DNA from: Kitasatospora sp. MMS16-BH015
GTDB lineage: Bacteria > Actinomycetota > Actinomycetes > Streptomycetales > Streptomycetaceae
NCBI RefSeq assembly: GCF_002943525.1
Contig: NZ_CP025394.1
Span: 1-64,000 of the forward strand
DNA length: 64,000 bases
Direction: 5' to 3'
Each line of letters opens with the position of its first letter. The stretch's first letter is position 1. Made by a program: the position numbers and the translations under genes. Below are positions 1 to 10,767 of the stretch, piece after piece. The notes beneath the pieces are model-generated. The model was not told the origin of the DNA. It saw only the letters and a list, made by a program, of their open reading frames with translations, and ran no database searches.

Positions 1-687
1 CGGAGGTGGACCGGGTGCGGACCATGCGCACCTCGTCGAGCAGGCCGAGGGAGTAGCGGAGCATTTCCGCCAACTTCGGTCGCAGGCCGAGGAGTCGGAG
101 TTCGACGCCGTTTTCGCGGGCGGTGTGGACGAGGCGTTCGCGGTTGACGAACAGCCGGTGGTCGTGGGTGCCGCGCGGCGGGCGTCCGGCGACGGGCAGG
201 TTCTCGGCCACGGTGATGGAGACGAAGCGGGCGAGGGCGGTGTCGGCGATGGGTGTCGACGACGAGCGTGCCGCCGGGGCGCAGCACCGGCAGGCCTGCG
301 CCACGACCGTGTAGGGGTCGGGGACGTGTTCCAGGCACTGGCCGGCGGGACGACGTCGAAGGACTCGTCGTCGAAGGGCAGGTGGGTCACGTCGGCGCGG
401 ACGGTCTCGGCGAAGCCGTGGCGCAGCGCTTCGCGTAGTGACAGTTCGGAGAGGTCGACGCCGACCGTGTGGTATCCCTTGGCGGCCGCGTGGGGCCGAA
501 CAGGCCGCCGCCGCAGGCGATGTCGAGGAGGCGGGCGCTCCCGTCGCGGGCTGGGGGGACGAACTGGGCGCGGGCGCGGGCGTCCAGCCCAGCGGGGGCG
601 AGGGCGCCGCGGGCGGGTCCCCACCACTGGTCGGCGAGGCCGTCGTAGTCGGCGATGAAGTCCTTCCTGATGCCCGGGACGACGACG
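1..687 (-). pseudogene. Class I SAM-dependent methyltransferase, frameshifted remnant
   Basis: Reading the minus strand, the N-terminal part begins IRKDFIADYDGLADQWWGP and runs into the SAM-binding motif LLDIACGGGLFGP. The frame then changes near 490, giving GYHTVGVDLSELSLREALR and the VRADVTHLPFDDESFDVV motif. It changes again near 340 (GQCLEHVPDPYTVV) and again near 285 (the expected CRVLRPGGTLVVDT is split). The order of motifs is that of ubiquinone/menaquinone-type methyltransferases. At least three single-base frame changes and the lack of a convincing start codon mark it as a pseudogene. The C-terminus reaches the window edge. The substrate cannot be inferred. Sequencing error is the alternative explanation for the frame changes. 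Confidence 0.72.
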
Positions 688-765
688 CCCCGGGCCCCCG
701 CCGAGGCCACCGACGCCGTGCCGGTGCCCGACTGCATCCTCCACAGCCACCGGAGACCGCGACCG

Positions 766-1248
766 GTCCTGCACCACCTGCTGGAGGAGGACACCCACCG
801 CCAACCTCTGGGTCGACCACGTCCTCGACGAGGAGCACTTCCCCGCGTTCGTCGGAGGAAGGTGCGGCGGGCGGCGGCCGTCCCGCCGCTGTCCGACACC
901 CTGGTCGCCCTGTATTCCTCGTCATCCGCCGCCCCGCAGGGGCCACCCCCTTCGTACTGGCCCCCGTCCTGGACGCCCCCCGTGCCAGTACCTCGTCGGC
1001 GGTCTTCGCCGCCGCCCCCACCACCGACACCCCCGCCATCGCCGGGACCCGGCGCGTCCTGCGGGACCTGCTGGACGCCTGCGCCGACGCCGGCGGCCGC
1101 CCCTACCTCTACGGCACCCACGACCTCGACACCGGCCTGCTCCACCGCATCTACGGCGCCCCCGCCCTGGACCGCCTGCGGGAAACTGGCGCACCGAACT
1201 GGCCCTGACCCACTTCAACCGCCGCGCCTTCGGCGACTTGCGCCTGTA
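766..1248 (+). pseudogene. C-terminal fragment of a cytokinin-dehydrogenase-like FAD oxidase (copy 1)
   Basis: Only the 3' third of a gene is present. The frame fragments read TANLWVDHVLDEEHFPAF, then VIRRPAGATPFVLAPV, then GGRPYLYGTHDLDTGLLHRIYG, and end LALTHFNRRAFGDLRL before a TAA at 1246-1248. Each piece has a counterpart in the neighbouring gene at 1420-2694 (THANLWADYVLDETGLPAF, IVRRPRPATPFVLAP, LALTRFNPRAFGGPRP). It is therefore a second, 5'-truncated paralogue. Frame changes occur near 800 and 1190. It lies directly upstream of the fuller copy, suggesting an old tandem duplication followed by deletion. Confidence 0.65.
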
Positions 1249-1419
1249 ACCCCGCCCGCCGACCGCTCGACGATCCCGACCCCGGCGGCGGTCACCGCCA
1301 CCCACCACCGCCCCGGTCCCGAACCCCGGACCGCCGGTCCCGAACCCCGGCCGCCGGCCCCACGGCACCCCGCCGGGGACCACCACGACCCCCTTGACCC
1401 CCACGAGAGGGCGACACCC

Positions 1420-2694
1420 GTGCAGACCCCGGACACCGACTTCGGCCGCTCGCTGCGCCTCGTCCCGCACACCGTCCGACGCGTCGGCCAGGACGGCACC
1501 CCGCAGGAGCTCATGCGCACCGCCGCCGCCTCCGGCCAGGACACCGCCGTCCGCGGCAACGGCCGCTCCTGCAACACCAGACCCTCACCGCCGGCACCTC
1601 CTGGACGACCGCCTCCCCCACCACGCCACCGCCACCGCCACCGAACCGCGCTTCGTCGACTCCCCGCCGGAGAACACCTCGTCGAAGTCCCCACGGCCTC
1701 ACCTGGCTCGCACTGGAACACTGGCTGGCGGCCACGGCCGCACCGTCCCGGTCCTGCCCGGCTACCTCGACCTCACCGTCGGCGGCACCCTGTCCATCGG
1801 CGGCTTCGGCCTCGGCTCCCTCCGCCACGGACTCCAGATCGACCAGGTCCACCGGATCGAACTCGTCGACGGCCACGGCCGCACCCACACCTGCTCCCGG
1901 CAGGAGAACCCCGAACTGTTCCGCCACGCCCTCGGCGGCCTCGGCCAGGTCGGCCACCTCACCACCGCCGTCCTGCGCACCACCGCCCGCCCCGCCCACA
2001 CCCGCGTCACCCGCATCCCCCACACCGGCCTGGCCGACCTCACCGCCCACCTGCCCCGCGTCGCCGCCGACCCGAACGCCGCCGGCTACTTCGGCATGTG
2101 CGACCGCCAGAGCTGGTACTCCCAGATCTCCCTCACCCCGAAGCCGACGAAAGCACCCTCACCACCCCCGTCCTCACCCTCCCCGACTACACCGACCTCC
2201 TGCACGGCGAAGTCGCCGGCCACCTCGCCCCGCTCCTCCACACCCCCACCCACGCCAACCTCTGGGCCGACTACGTCCTCGACGAAACCGGCCTGCCCGC
2301 CTTCACCGCCACGCTGGAACACCTGCTCGCCGACTCCGCCCTCGCCGAAAGCCTGATCAGCCTCTACTTCCTGATCGTGCGACGCCCCCGCCCCGCCACC
2401 CCCTTCGTCCTCGCCCCGTCCTGGAGGCCCCGTCCAGTACGGCATCGGGGTCTTCGCCTCCGCCCCCCTCACCGACACCCCCGCCATCACCGGCACCCGC
2501 CGCGCCCAGAACCGCCTCCTGCACGCCTGCGCCCGCACCGGCGGCCGCCCCTACCTCTACGGCGCCACACCCTCACCCAGGACCTCCTCCACACCTTCTA
2601 CGGCACCCCCGCCCTCACCCGCCTGGAAGAACTGCGCACCGAACTCGCCCTGACCCGCTTCAACCCACGCGCCTTCGGCGGCCCCCGCCCCTGA
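1420..2694 (+). pseudogene. FAD-binding (PCMH-type) oxidoreductase, cytokinin-dehydrogenase-like, frameshifted (copy 2)
   Basis: The GTG at 1420 opens a frame with TPQELMRTAAASGQDTAVRG, and NGRSCNTQ follows after a shift; this resembles the FAD pyrophosphate-binding region of the family. The next block, LPGYLDLTVGGTLSIGGFG followed by LRHGLQIDQVHRIELV, matches the conserved GTLS...G...RHGPQ...V stretch of cytokinin dehydrogenases and related sugar oxidases. The C-terminal substrate domain ends LALTRFNPRAFGGPRP. Frame changes are visible near 1580, 1690, 2140, 2430 and 2560. The gene is full length in outline but cannot give one protein as read. The family oxidises an amine or hydroxyl substrate with FAD; the substrate here is unknown. 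Confidence 0.65.
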
Positions 2695-2807
2695 CCCACC
2701 ACGACACCCCGACAGAAACCCCTGACACGGCGCCACCACCGGCCGGTGCGACCGCAGGCGGCCGGCACGACCGCAGGCCGGCTCGCAGGAAAGCAGGTGC
2801 CCCGGCC

Positions 2808-4675
2808 GTGGATCACGCCCGACGAGACAGGGGTACCGGGCTCCTCCAGGCAGCCGTGTCCGACCGCCTCCTCGACGAGGTGACCGCCGCTGCCTTCACC
2901 TCCGTAGCCGTGGCGCAGGCGGCGCCGGCGGTGGTGGTGCCGGTGGCCGGGCAGCCCGGCGCCGGGACGACCACGGCCGCCGACCAGGTCCAGGCCGCGC
3001 TCGACACCCGTGGTGGCGCGGTGCGGGTGGCCGCCGACCTCTACAAGCCCTTCCACCCCCACGACGCCCGGCTGCTCGCCGAGGACCCGCGCACCGCCGG
3101 CGCCCGGGTACGTGCCGATGTCCGGGTACGTGCCGATGTCCGGGTACGTGCCGATGTCCGGCGGTGGCAGGCGGCGATGGAGCACCTGGTACGAACCGAC
3201 GGCTCGACGCCGTGGTGGAGACCGCGCTGTCCTGCCCGCACGAGCCGCGCGAGGACACGGCCGCCTACCGCCGGGCCGGACACCGGGTGGAGGTCGTGGT
3301 GGCGGCGACGGCGCCCGCGTGGAGCCGGCTCGGCCTGCTGGAACGCTTCCTCGGCGACGGCGACGGCGACGGCGAGGGCGCGGCGCGGTTCGTCTCCCGG
3401 GCCCACCACGACGCCTGCACCGCCAGGCTGGGGCACCCGCCGGCGGTGCCGGAGGCCGAGTACCCGGCCCAGCAGGTCAGCGTGGTGCGCCGCGGCCTCG
3501 ACCCCCTCTACCCAACGAACTCCTCCCCGGTCCGGCATGGGACCGGCCCCCGCAGGCCGCCGCCGTCCTCACCGCCGAACACCGACGACGGTGGGACGCG
3601 ACCGAGAGCACGCGCTTCCACCAGCGGCCCGCCGACGCCGGACTGCGCGTGCGCACCCGGCCGCTCACCCCCGGGCAACGCCCGACCCCCGACGCCTTGT
3701 CCGCCGACGCCTTGTCCGCCTCCGCCCGGCCGCCGGCCGAGCCGGTGCAACGCCTCGCCCAGTCCGATCCCCGACCGGGCCGCACGGACCGCCACCGCCT
3801 CGCCCCGAGCCACCACGCCCAGGTGTACCGGCGCATCGTCCTGCCCGCCCTCGGACAGATCGAGCCGAGCCGGTCCGGACAGCCGACGGCCGTGTTCGTG
3901 ACCGGGCAGCCCGGTGCGGGCAAGACCGCCGCCGCCGAAGCCGCCCGCGCGGCGTTGCCGGGCTCCGTCCGGCTCCCCAACGGGGCATTCAAGGAAGCCT
4001 ATCCCGACCACACCCCCCTGCTGAGCCTGAACCCGCGCACCGCCGCGACCACCATCCGCACGGCCCACACCCAGTGGGCCGGGCAGGCCGAGGACCTGGT
4101 CCGCGGGCGCGGCGCCGACACCGTCCCGGAAGGTCGCCCCCGGCAGGGCCGACACGGTCCCGACCCGAGCGGCGGCCTTCCGGGAGGCCGGGTACCGGGT
4201 CGAGTTCCGGGTGCTGGCCGTGCGCGCCGCCCACAGCCGCCAGGGCACCGCCCTGCGCTACGCCACCGCCCTGCGCCGGGGAACCCCGGCCCGCTTCACC
4301 ACCGCCTCCGGACACGACACCTGCTATCGGGCGATTGCTGACGTCGTCGAAGCTGCCGAGCACCACCCGGCCGTCGACCGGCTGACCGTCACCGACCGGG
4401 ACGGCAAGGCGCTGACGGCGGATCCGGTCACCGGCCAGGGTCCGGCCGCACTGCCGGCCGCCGGGCGGCTGCGCCCCTACACCTCCGCCGAGGCGCAGCG
4501 ATTCCCGGCCCGGCAGCGGTTCCCGGCCGGGCGGCGGGAGCTGACAGCCGTGCTGCCGCAGCACCGGGTGGAGCTGGAGGAGAACACGGCGCCGGGTCGG
4601 CGGCTGACGCCCGGCCAAGGCTGCCCCGGGCGGGCAGGCAGGCCTCGGCGGGCCTTGCCCCGGGATACGGTTTGA
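2808..4675 (+). pseudogene. Two-domain zeta-toxin-like P-loop kinase, frameshifted
   Basis: Two successive copies of a zeta-toxin-like P-loop domain are present. Domain 1 has VVVPVAGQPGAGTTTAADQ, in which the Walker A lysine is replaced by threonine, then AADLYKPFHPHDARLLAED and, after a frame change near 3195, VETALSCPHEPRED. Domain 2 has AVFVTGQPGAGKTAAAEAA with an intact Walker A lysine, followed by GAFKEAYPDHTPLLSLNPRT. Further frame changes occur near 3510 and 4150, and the tail (RAAHSRQGTALRYA...) ends at a TGA at 4673-4675. Zeta proteins phosphorylate UDP-GlcNAc or nucleotide-like substrates; double-domain versions without a clear epsilon antitoxin are common in Streptomyces (family knowledge). 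No antitoxin gene is adjacent. Confidence 0.65.
3105..3158 (+). repeat. 18-bp tandem repeat, three perfect copies, in-frame (RVRADV)3
   Basis: The unit CGGGTACGTGCCGATGTC occurs three times head to tail (3105-3122, 3123-3140, 3141-3158) inside domain 1 of the zeta-like gene, just before RRWQAAMEHL. Its length is a multiple of three, so the copies add six residues each. Perfect identity suggests recent slippage. Confidence 0.95.
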
Positions 4676-5012
4676 GGGCCGCGACCGGCGGGCTGGTGGG
4701 TCCGGGGACGTCAGGCGCGCGCCAGGACGCCACCGGCCGGACCGCCCAGGCCGTGACCTCCGCTGGCCAAGCACGTCGCCTCGGCAGCCCCGCCTGGTGC
4801 CATCCATGCGGCTCATGGTCCACAGGCACGACGCCGGCACGGCACTCCCGAACCCACCAGCCGGCCCACCCGCCACCCGCCGCCCGCCCCGCCCGACGTC
4901 AGACGTCAGACGTCAGACGGGCAAACGACCCGCACCGCCAACACCACTTGCCGCCGCCGAACCCGCCACGACCCGCACCTCCCGCAACCCCCCTCACCGG
5001 ACCCGACACCCG
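4676..5012. other. Gene-free stretch with a 7-bp tandem repeat
   Basis: I see no supported gene here. The segment contains three perfect copies of GACGTCA (4895-4915). It separates the zeta-like pseudogene from a small minus-strand membrane protein gene. Confidence 0.6.
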
Positions 5013-5258
5013 TCAGCGGGCGAGCGGACCGTGACGGCGCCGGCCTCCCGCCCACCGCGCCAGAGCCCCGGCCACCGCGACCAGCGTGGCCGCCCACAGC
5101 ACACTGAAAACGATCAGCGCGAGCAGCGGAACCGGCTGAGCCGCGATCAGCGCCGTGCCGACCGACGCCGCCACCAGCACCACGAGCGCCATCCCCGAAA
5201 CGTTCTGCAACCCCGCCACCAGACCCCTCACCGTCGGCCTGCCGTCCTCGTACGCCAC
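5013..5258 (-). CDS. Small two-helix membrane protein, unknown function
   Basis: An 81-residue protein with two hydrophobic helices (NVSGMALVVLVAASVGTALI and PLLALIVFSVLWAATLVAVA) and a basic tail GGRRRHGPLAR, as expected for an inner-membrane protein with a cytoplasmic C-terminus. I chose the GTG at 5258 because a GGAGGT at 5271-5266 (minus strand) lies seven bases upstream. An alternative GTG at 5273 would add five residues. I do not recognise the family. The following 5.3-6.1 kb are gene-free, so it appears to be monocistronic. Confidence 0.5.
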   Translation of the reverse strand: MAYEDGRPTVRGLVAGLQNVSGMALVVLVAASVGTALIAAQPVPLLALIVFSVLWAATLVAVAGALARWAGGRRRHGPLAR

Positions 5259-6098
<840 letters not shown>

Positions 6099-7475
6099 AT
6101 GACCCGGGTGCGTGTCGGTCGGTTGACGGGTGTGGCCGCTGGAGTCCTCGCGCTGAGCGGCCCCACCGCCGCGTACGCCCGCGGCGGGGGCGGCAGCCAC
6201 GGATTCAACGGAGGCGGCGGAGGCGGGGGCGGGGGCGGGGGCAGCCACGGCGGCGGAACCCACGGATGGACCGGCGGCGGGTTCGGCCACGGCTTCGGCG
6301 CAGGCTTCGGACTCGGCGCCGGCGGCCTCGCGGCACTGGCGGTCCTGGTCGCCGTCCTGCTCCTGATCTGGTGGCTGCGCTCCCGCCGCCGCAGAGCCGG
6401 ACGCGCCGAAGGCCTGAACACCGCCTCCGACCGCACCGCGCACCGCGCCGACACCCAGGCCCGCGAACGCGCCACCCACATCCAGGCCCGCGTCGACGCA
6501 CTCGCCGACACCGACCCCACCTTCGACCGCGCCGCGCTCGAGCACCGCATGGCGCAGCTCTACACGGATGCCCAGCGCGCCTGGACCGCTCACGACCAGG
6601 CCGCCCTGCACGACATCCTCTCCCCCGCCCTCTACACCAAGTGGACCGAGGAGCTCGACGACTACGCCTCCCGCGGCGAAACCAACATCGTGGAAATCCT
6701 CACCGGCCCCGACGTCGAACTCGTCAACGTCGCCAACCGCGCCGGCGAGACCAACGACACCGTCACCTTCCGCATCACCGCCACCCTCACCGACTACGTC
6801 CGCCGCGCCGACGGCACCCACGCCACCCGCAAGGACGACTCCACCCGCCCCGTCGAATACTGGACCCTCCGCAAAAACCAGGCCGGCACCTGGACCGTGT
6901 CCTCCGTCGAACAGGCCGCCGAAGGCGCCCACCACCTCACCGACGCCATCGAAACCGACGCCTGGGACCAGAAGGACATCGCCCGCCAAGCGACCCTCGA
7001 AACCGCCGCCAAAACCAGCGTCACCGCGGGCGTGAGCGACGTCCTGTCCCTCACCAACCTCTCCTGGACCACCGACGCCGACACCGCCGCCGCCGACCTC
7101 AGCGTCCTCGACCCCCGCTTCGACCGAGCCGTCCTCGAAGTCGCCATCGAACGGTTCCTCGAAGAGTGGATCATGAACGACGGCAGCCTCGACTTCACCT
7201 CCCACCGCACCCCCGACCGCACCGTCCTGCGCCACGCCCGCATCACCTCCGTCACCGTCCGCTCCCTCCTGACCCGCGACCCCGTCACCTTCCACGTCGC
7301 CGCCACCGCCCACGGCATCGCCTACACCGTCGACCGCCGCACCGAACAGGTCCTCACCGGCGACCCCCACCACCCCGCACCGATCACCCTCACCCTCGAC
7401 CTCACCCTCAACCCCGACACCGGAACCTGGACCACCACCAACCCCACCCTCACCCCCACCCCCAACCCCGGCTGA
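6099..7475 (+). CDS. Tim44-like domain membrane protein with glycine-rich N-terminus
   Basis: A 458-residue protein. Residues 1-28 form a signal-like segment ending TAAYA. Residues 29 to about 75 are almost pure Gly/Ser/His (poly-glycine runs). A transmembrane helix (LAALAVLVAVLLLIWWL) precedes a basic stop RSRRRRAGR. The rest is a soluble domain with the Tim44-like pattern DPTFDRAALEHRMAQLYTDA, ending in a second related segment (VLDPRFDRAVLEVAIERFLE). Tim44-like domains in bacteria are membrane-anchored and of uncertain role. The frame is clean throughout, in contrast to most neighbours in the left 11 kb. The glycine tract is coded by runs of GGC/GGG and is a slippage hotspot. Start at ATG 6099; GTG 6108 is possible. 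Confidence 0.78.
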   Translation: MTRVRVGRLTGVAAGVLALSGPTAAYARGGGGSHGFNGGGGGGGGGGGSHGGGTHGWTGGGFGHGFGAGFGLGAGGLAALAVLVAVLLLIWWLRSRRRRAGRAEGLNTASDRTAHRADTQARERATHIQARVDALADTDPTFDRAALEHRMAQLYTDAQRAWTAHDQAALHDILSPALYTKWTEELDDYASRGETNIVEILTGPDVELVNVANRAGETNDTVTFRITATLTDYVRRADGTHATRKDDSTRPVEYWTLRKNQAGTWTVSSVEQAAEGAHHLTDAIETDAWDQKDIARQATLETAAKTSVTAGVSDVLSLTNLSWTTDADTAAADLSVLDPRFDRAVLEVAIERFLEEWIMNDGSLDFTSHRTPDRTVLRHARITSVTVRSLLTRDPVTFHVAATAHGIAYTVDRRTEQVLTGDPHHPAPITLTLDLTLNPDTGTWTTTNPTLTPTPNPG

Positions 7476-8310
7476 GCCAGCTCGCACCCGCCCGACTGAG
7501 CCCGCCCGCACCAGAGGGCCACGGGATCCGGGAGGGGGCACGGCACACCCACAACCGGGGCATGCCGGCCCGGAAACCGCCGACCACGAGTCCGCGGCCG
7601 CCCCGGCCCGGACACCGGCACGGAGCACACGGCCGCCCCGGAAAGACCGCCGGGCACACGAGCGAGCGGACGGGGCCCCGGAAAGGCCCCGGGGCACACG
7701 AGGGAGTGGGCGCTCCGGCACCAAGAGGCCGCCGACACCGGCAGGGCCGCCACCGCAGGACACGATCACGCGGCAGCACACGACCACTGCCGCAGGCCAG
7801 GACCAGGCCAGGACCAGGCCGCAAGGCCGCACCCGACGGGCGTGCCCCCGCTCCGCGGTGACGACACCACCACAAACCGGTGACATCCCCACCACCCGTC
7901 AGCACCGGCCCCACCATCACCCGGCCACACCCCGGCGGCAGCCCGGCCACACCCAGGCCACACCCCGGCAGCAGCCCGGCGGCAGCCCGGCGGCCCCGGC
8001 ATCGCGGACCCCACTCCACCCGGCCCCACCCCCACCCGGCAAAGCCACCACCAGCCCCCGCCACCGCCCTGCGGGACCTGCTCGCCACCCACATCGAAAC
8101 GGACGACCACGTCGCAGACCGCCCGGATCCCAAAGGCCGGAGCCAGCCAAGGCAACCAGATCCTTTGCGACGCACCCAGCCCTGGCCTTCGCGTCGTCGA
8201 TCCCCACCCGGCCACGACGAGACACCCCCGGCGGGCGAGTGCGCGGCCGAAGACCACGGCGCCCGACCGGGACAGAGAACCCGGCCCAGGCCAGGACACC
8301 CCCGGCCGCA
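7476..8310. other. Gene-free stretch with imperfect short repeats
   Basis: No supported gene. Visible structures are an imperfect tandem block around 7630-7705 (CCCCGGAAAG...GGGCACACGAG repeated), a CAGGACCAGGC duplication near 7795-7820, and CCCCGGCAGCAGCCCGGC-type repeats around 7930-7995. Open frames across it lack start signals and domains. Confidence 0.5.
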
Positions 8311-9130
8311 TCAGAGCCGCTCGGCAACGACCTCGACACCGGCCGCCAGCACCGCCGCGACCACCTGACGAGCCACCACCTCGTCACACACCGTCAGCAC
8401 CGTCCCCGAACCGTCCCGCCGACACGGCAGACGACCACCACCGGCCTCCAGCAACCGCCAACGGTGACACCCAGTTGGTCCACAACGGCGCCAACCCCGC
8501 CACGGCCAGCGCCACCCGAACCGCCTCCACCGCCGCCCGGGCACGACGCCCCACCGAAACCACCGCGGCGGCCGCGCGCAGGACGACACCCCGCACACGA
8601 CCCCCCGGGGGGGACCTCCAACTCCACCGGCCGGCCACCAGCGAGAGCCTCCCACACCTCCCCCACCGGACAACCGAACACAACCACGTCCCCAAGAACA
8701 ACGGACACCACCCCCCCGACCACCCAACCCCGACACGCCACGGCTCAACCCGACCGAACCGAGCCGCAACCCGCCCGGCCGCTCCGCGGTCCGGCCCGCA
8801 CGAACGGTCACCTCCACGCCGCCCCAGCACACCGCATGAACCCACGGAACCGCGACCACCCCGGCGCCGGGTCCTTCCCCGGCACGAGACGCGGCGCCGG
8901 CGAGGGACCCGGTGCCGGCGAGGGACCGGGCAGCGTCCGGCCGTGGGCGCGGGCCACCGAGCCCGGCCAGGACCCCCAGCACCGTCCGCTCGTCCGACCC
9001 GAAACGCAGGGTCCCCACCTGGCCCGGCAGCACGACCCCGACCCCCGGCAGCAACTCGAACACCCGCCGGTCGTCCACCACCACCCGCCCCCGACACAAG
9101 CAATCCCCACCCACCCCCGCACAGACCACG
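8311..9130 (-). pseudogene. Degenerate gene, unknown product, several frame changes
   Basis: Protein-like stretches appear in succession on the minus strand in different frames. They are VVVDDRRVFELLPGVGVVLP followed by GTLRFGSDERTVLGVL (about 9085-8960), DVVVFGCPVGEVWEALAGG (about 8690), RARAAVEAVRVALAVAGLAP (about 8540), and a tail DEVVARQVVAAVLAAGVEVV ending at 8311. The order and spacing suggest one decayed gene of about 270 codons. The first half resembles actinobacterial hypothetical proteins with an FGxPxxEVxxAL motif, from memory only. I cannot assign a function. Confidence 0.4.
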
Positions 9131-9375
9131 CCCGACGACACCCCGCAACGGACCGGACACCGGCCGGCGGACCGCACCACTCCCGCCACCGCCCACCGGG
9201 CCGTCCGAGGCAGAGGTCCAGCGCACCGGGGCCGCCGCACCCCGGTCCGGGATCCGCATCAGCTGATAGATACCTGTTGCATCGTCACATCAGTTGCTAC
9301 AGTCCCGCCTTGCCGAGATCCGGCACCGCACGGGCCAGCATGCCGCCGCTCCACCGACGAAGACGGAGAACAGCC

Positions 9376-9627
9376 GTGACCTCACTGCCCCGCCGCATCG
9401 CCGCCGTGTCCCTGACCGCCGCCACCCTCCTCGCCGGCGCGGGTGCCCTCACCACCGCTTCGGCCGCGAGCGGGTACTTCGTCGGCACCGGCCGGGACTC
9501 GTACACCGCCCGCCAGGCCGCCTACAGTCAGGCGAACGCCGCAGGATTCACCGCCAGCCAATGCGACCTGGACACGGAGACCCTCGCCCCGCACTACTAC
9601 CAGGCCACCCTGACCTGCACCAACTGA
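9376..9627 (+). CDS. Small secreted protein with one Cys pair, unknown function
   Basis: An 83-residue protein. GTG 9376 is preceded by GGAG eight bases upstream. Residues 1 to about 32 form a classical signal peptide (RRIAAVSLTAATLLAGAGAL followed by TTASAAS, with an AxA cleavage site). The mature part of about 50 residues begins GYFVGTGRDSYTARQAAYSQ and carries two cysteines (SQCDLD and LTCTN) that could form a disulfide. It overlaps the 3' end of the convergent NUDIX gene by about 80 bases. Short secreted proteins of this shape are common in streptomycetes, but I do not recognise the family. Confidence 0.65.
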   Translation: MTSLPRRIAAVSLTAATLLAGAGALTTASAASGYFVGTGRDSYTARQAAYSQANAAGFTASQCDLDTETLAPHYYQATLTCTN

Positions 9628-10099
9628 CCATGCCCGCAAGCCCCGCGCACGACGGCGCACGGGCATGCGCACCGTCCGGGCCCACCCGCGTGAGGGGCAA
9701 CGGGCAGACGAACGAGAACGCGAATCCGCCTGCCGGTCCCACCGCCGGCGCCTGGCCGGGGTCGTCCTGCTCGACCGACGCGACGCCCTCCACCGGGTGG
9801 TCGGTCAGGTGGGCGACGCAGACCAGGTGACGGCGCCAAAACGGCTCCGTCTCGCCGGGCCGATCGGTCTCCTGGTCCTGGGCGAAGCGCGGCACCGGAG
9901 GCACGGGCAGCATCGCCAGGTCGAGGCCGAGCTCCTCGAGGAGCTCCCGGCGCAGCGCATCGACAAGGTCCTCGCCGTCCTCGACCAAACCGCCGGGCAG
10001 CGAGTGCGGGAGGCCGGCCTCCCACCGGCGGCGGATCAGGGCCACGCGGCCGTCGTGGACCAGGGCCGTGCACACCCACACGGGGATCGGCGCGGTCAC
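9548..10099 (-). CDS. NUDIX hydrolase, C-terminus possibly altered
   Basis: The Nudix box G(x5)E(x7)REUxEExGU is complete: GGLVEDGEDLVDALRRELLE followed by ELGLD. It coordinates Mg2+ for hydrolysis of nucleoside-diphosphate-linked substrates. The N-terminus IPVWVCTALVHDGRVALIRR is the first strand of the fold. The GTG start at 10099 overlaps the stop of the upstream DUF402 gene in a GTGA, indicating translational coupling. The last 70 residues (from ASVEQDDPGQAPAV on) do not look like a normal Nudix C-terminus and run into the convergent small secreted gene, so a late frameshift is likely. Confidence 0.6.
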   Translation of the reverse strand: MTAPIPVWVCTALVHDGRVALIRRRWEAGLPHSLPGGLVEDGEDLVDALRRELLEELGLDLAMLPVPPVPRFAQDQETDRPGETEPFWRRHLVCVAHLTDHPVEGVASVEQDDPGQAPAVGPAGGFAFSFVCPLPLTRVGPDGAHARAPSCAGLAGMVSWCRSGWPGSSAGRGSPCPGRIGWR

Positions 10100-10767
10100 C
10101 GGCCGATGGCCGGGGCGTCGGCGTGATCGGGCAGGGTCGGCAGCGGCCAGGCCGGGTCCGGTGCCCAGGCGGGCCAGCCGCCGGCGAACGGCCCGGTGCG
10201 GTTGTCGAGCATGGCGATCGCCCGCCCTTGGGCTTGCTCCACCTGATGGTGGAGAAAGTCGTCGATCACCCCGGGGCGGCGCAGCCGGCTGTACTCGTGG
10301 CGGTCCTTCCACTGCTGCCCCGACAGGTCGGGGGCGAGGACCAGGTCGAGGGCGAGGTCCATGGTGTCGATGCCGCCGGCGTGGCGCTGGTAGGGCTTCT
10401 CGAAGTTGACGTACCAGCGCAGCGGCTCGTGGGTGGTGGCGTCCTGGAAGCAGTGCACGGAGAACCACTCGCAGGCCAGGAAGTGGGACAGCGGTCGGTG
10501 CCGGTCCACTGGTAGCGGCCGAGGGTCCAGGTGCCGGCCGCCAGGTCTTCGAGGGCCTGCTTGCGGGTGGTGTCGTCGCCGGTGCGGGTCGCGGTGGTCC
10601 AGGTCGTCGGGGACAGGCCCTCGATCCCCGGCCAGTAGGCCAGCCAGGGTCAGCACGCGGCCGGTGTCGTCGATCACCCGCTGGGGCATCGCGGTCCACA
10701 CCCGGCCGGCGTGGACGTCGCGGCGCAGCACGGTGGTGCCGGGCTGGAACAGGCTGGTGTCGGTCAC
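10096..10767 (-). pseudogene. DUF402 (FomD-like) protein with two opposing frame changes
   Basis: GTG 10767 opens TDTSLFQPGTTVLRRDVHAG. Near 10640 the reading frame shifts. The natural sequence LAYWPGIEGLSPTTWTTATR...RKQALEDLAAGTWTLGRYQW is readable in another frame until about 10505, where the first frame resumes with LSHFLACEWFSVHCFQ. It ends with KDRHEYSRLRRPGVIDDFLH and a TGA at 10096. The DUF402 signatures (RWYVNFEKPYQR, GIDTMDLALDLVL) are intact. DUF402 proteins are metal-dependent nucleotide or phosphonate-nucleotide hydrolases (FomD relatives). As read, about 45 residues in the middle are scrambled. Two nearby compensating indels could be real or assembly errors. Confidence 0.68.

Noticed and set aside
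2808..4675. Complete toxin-antitoxin system
   Set aside because: No epsilon-like antitoxin gene and the zeta-like gene is frameshifted.
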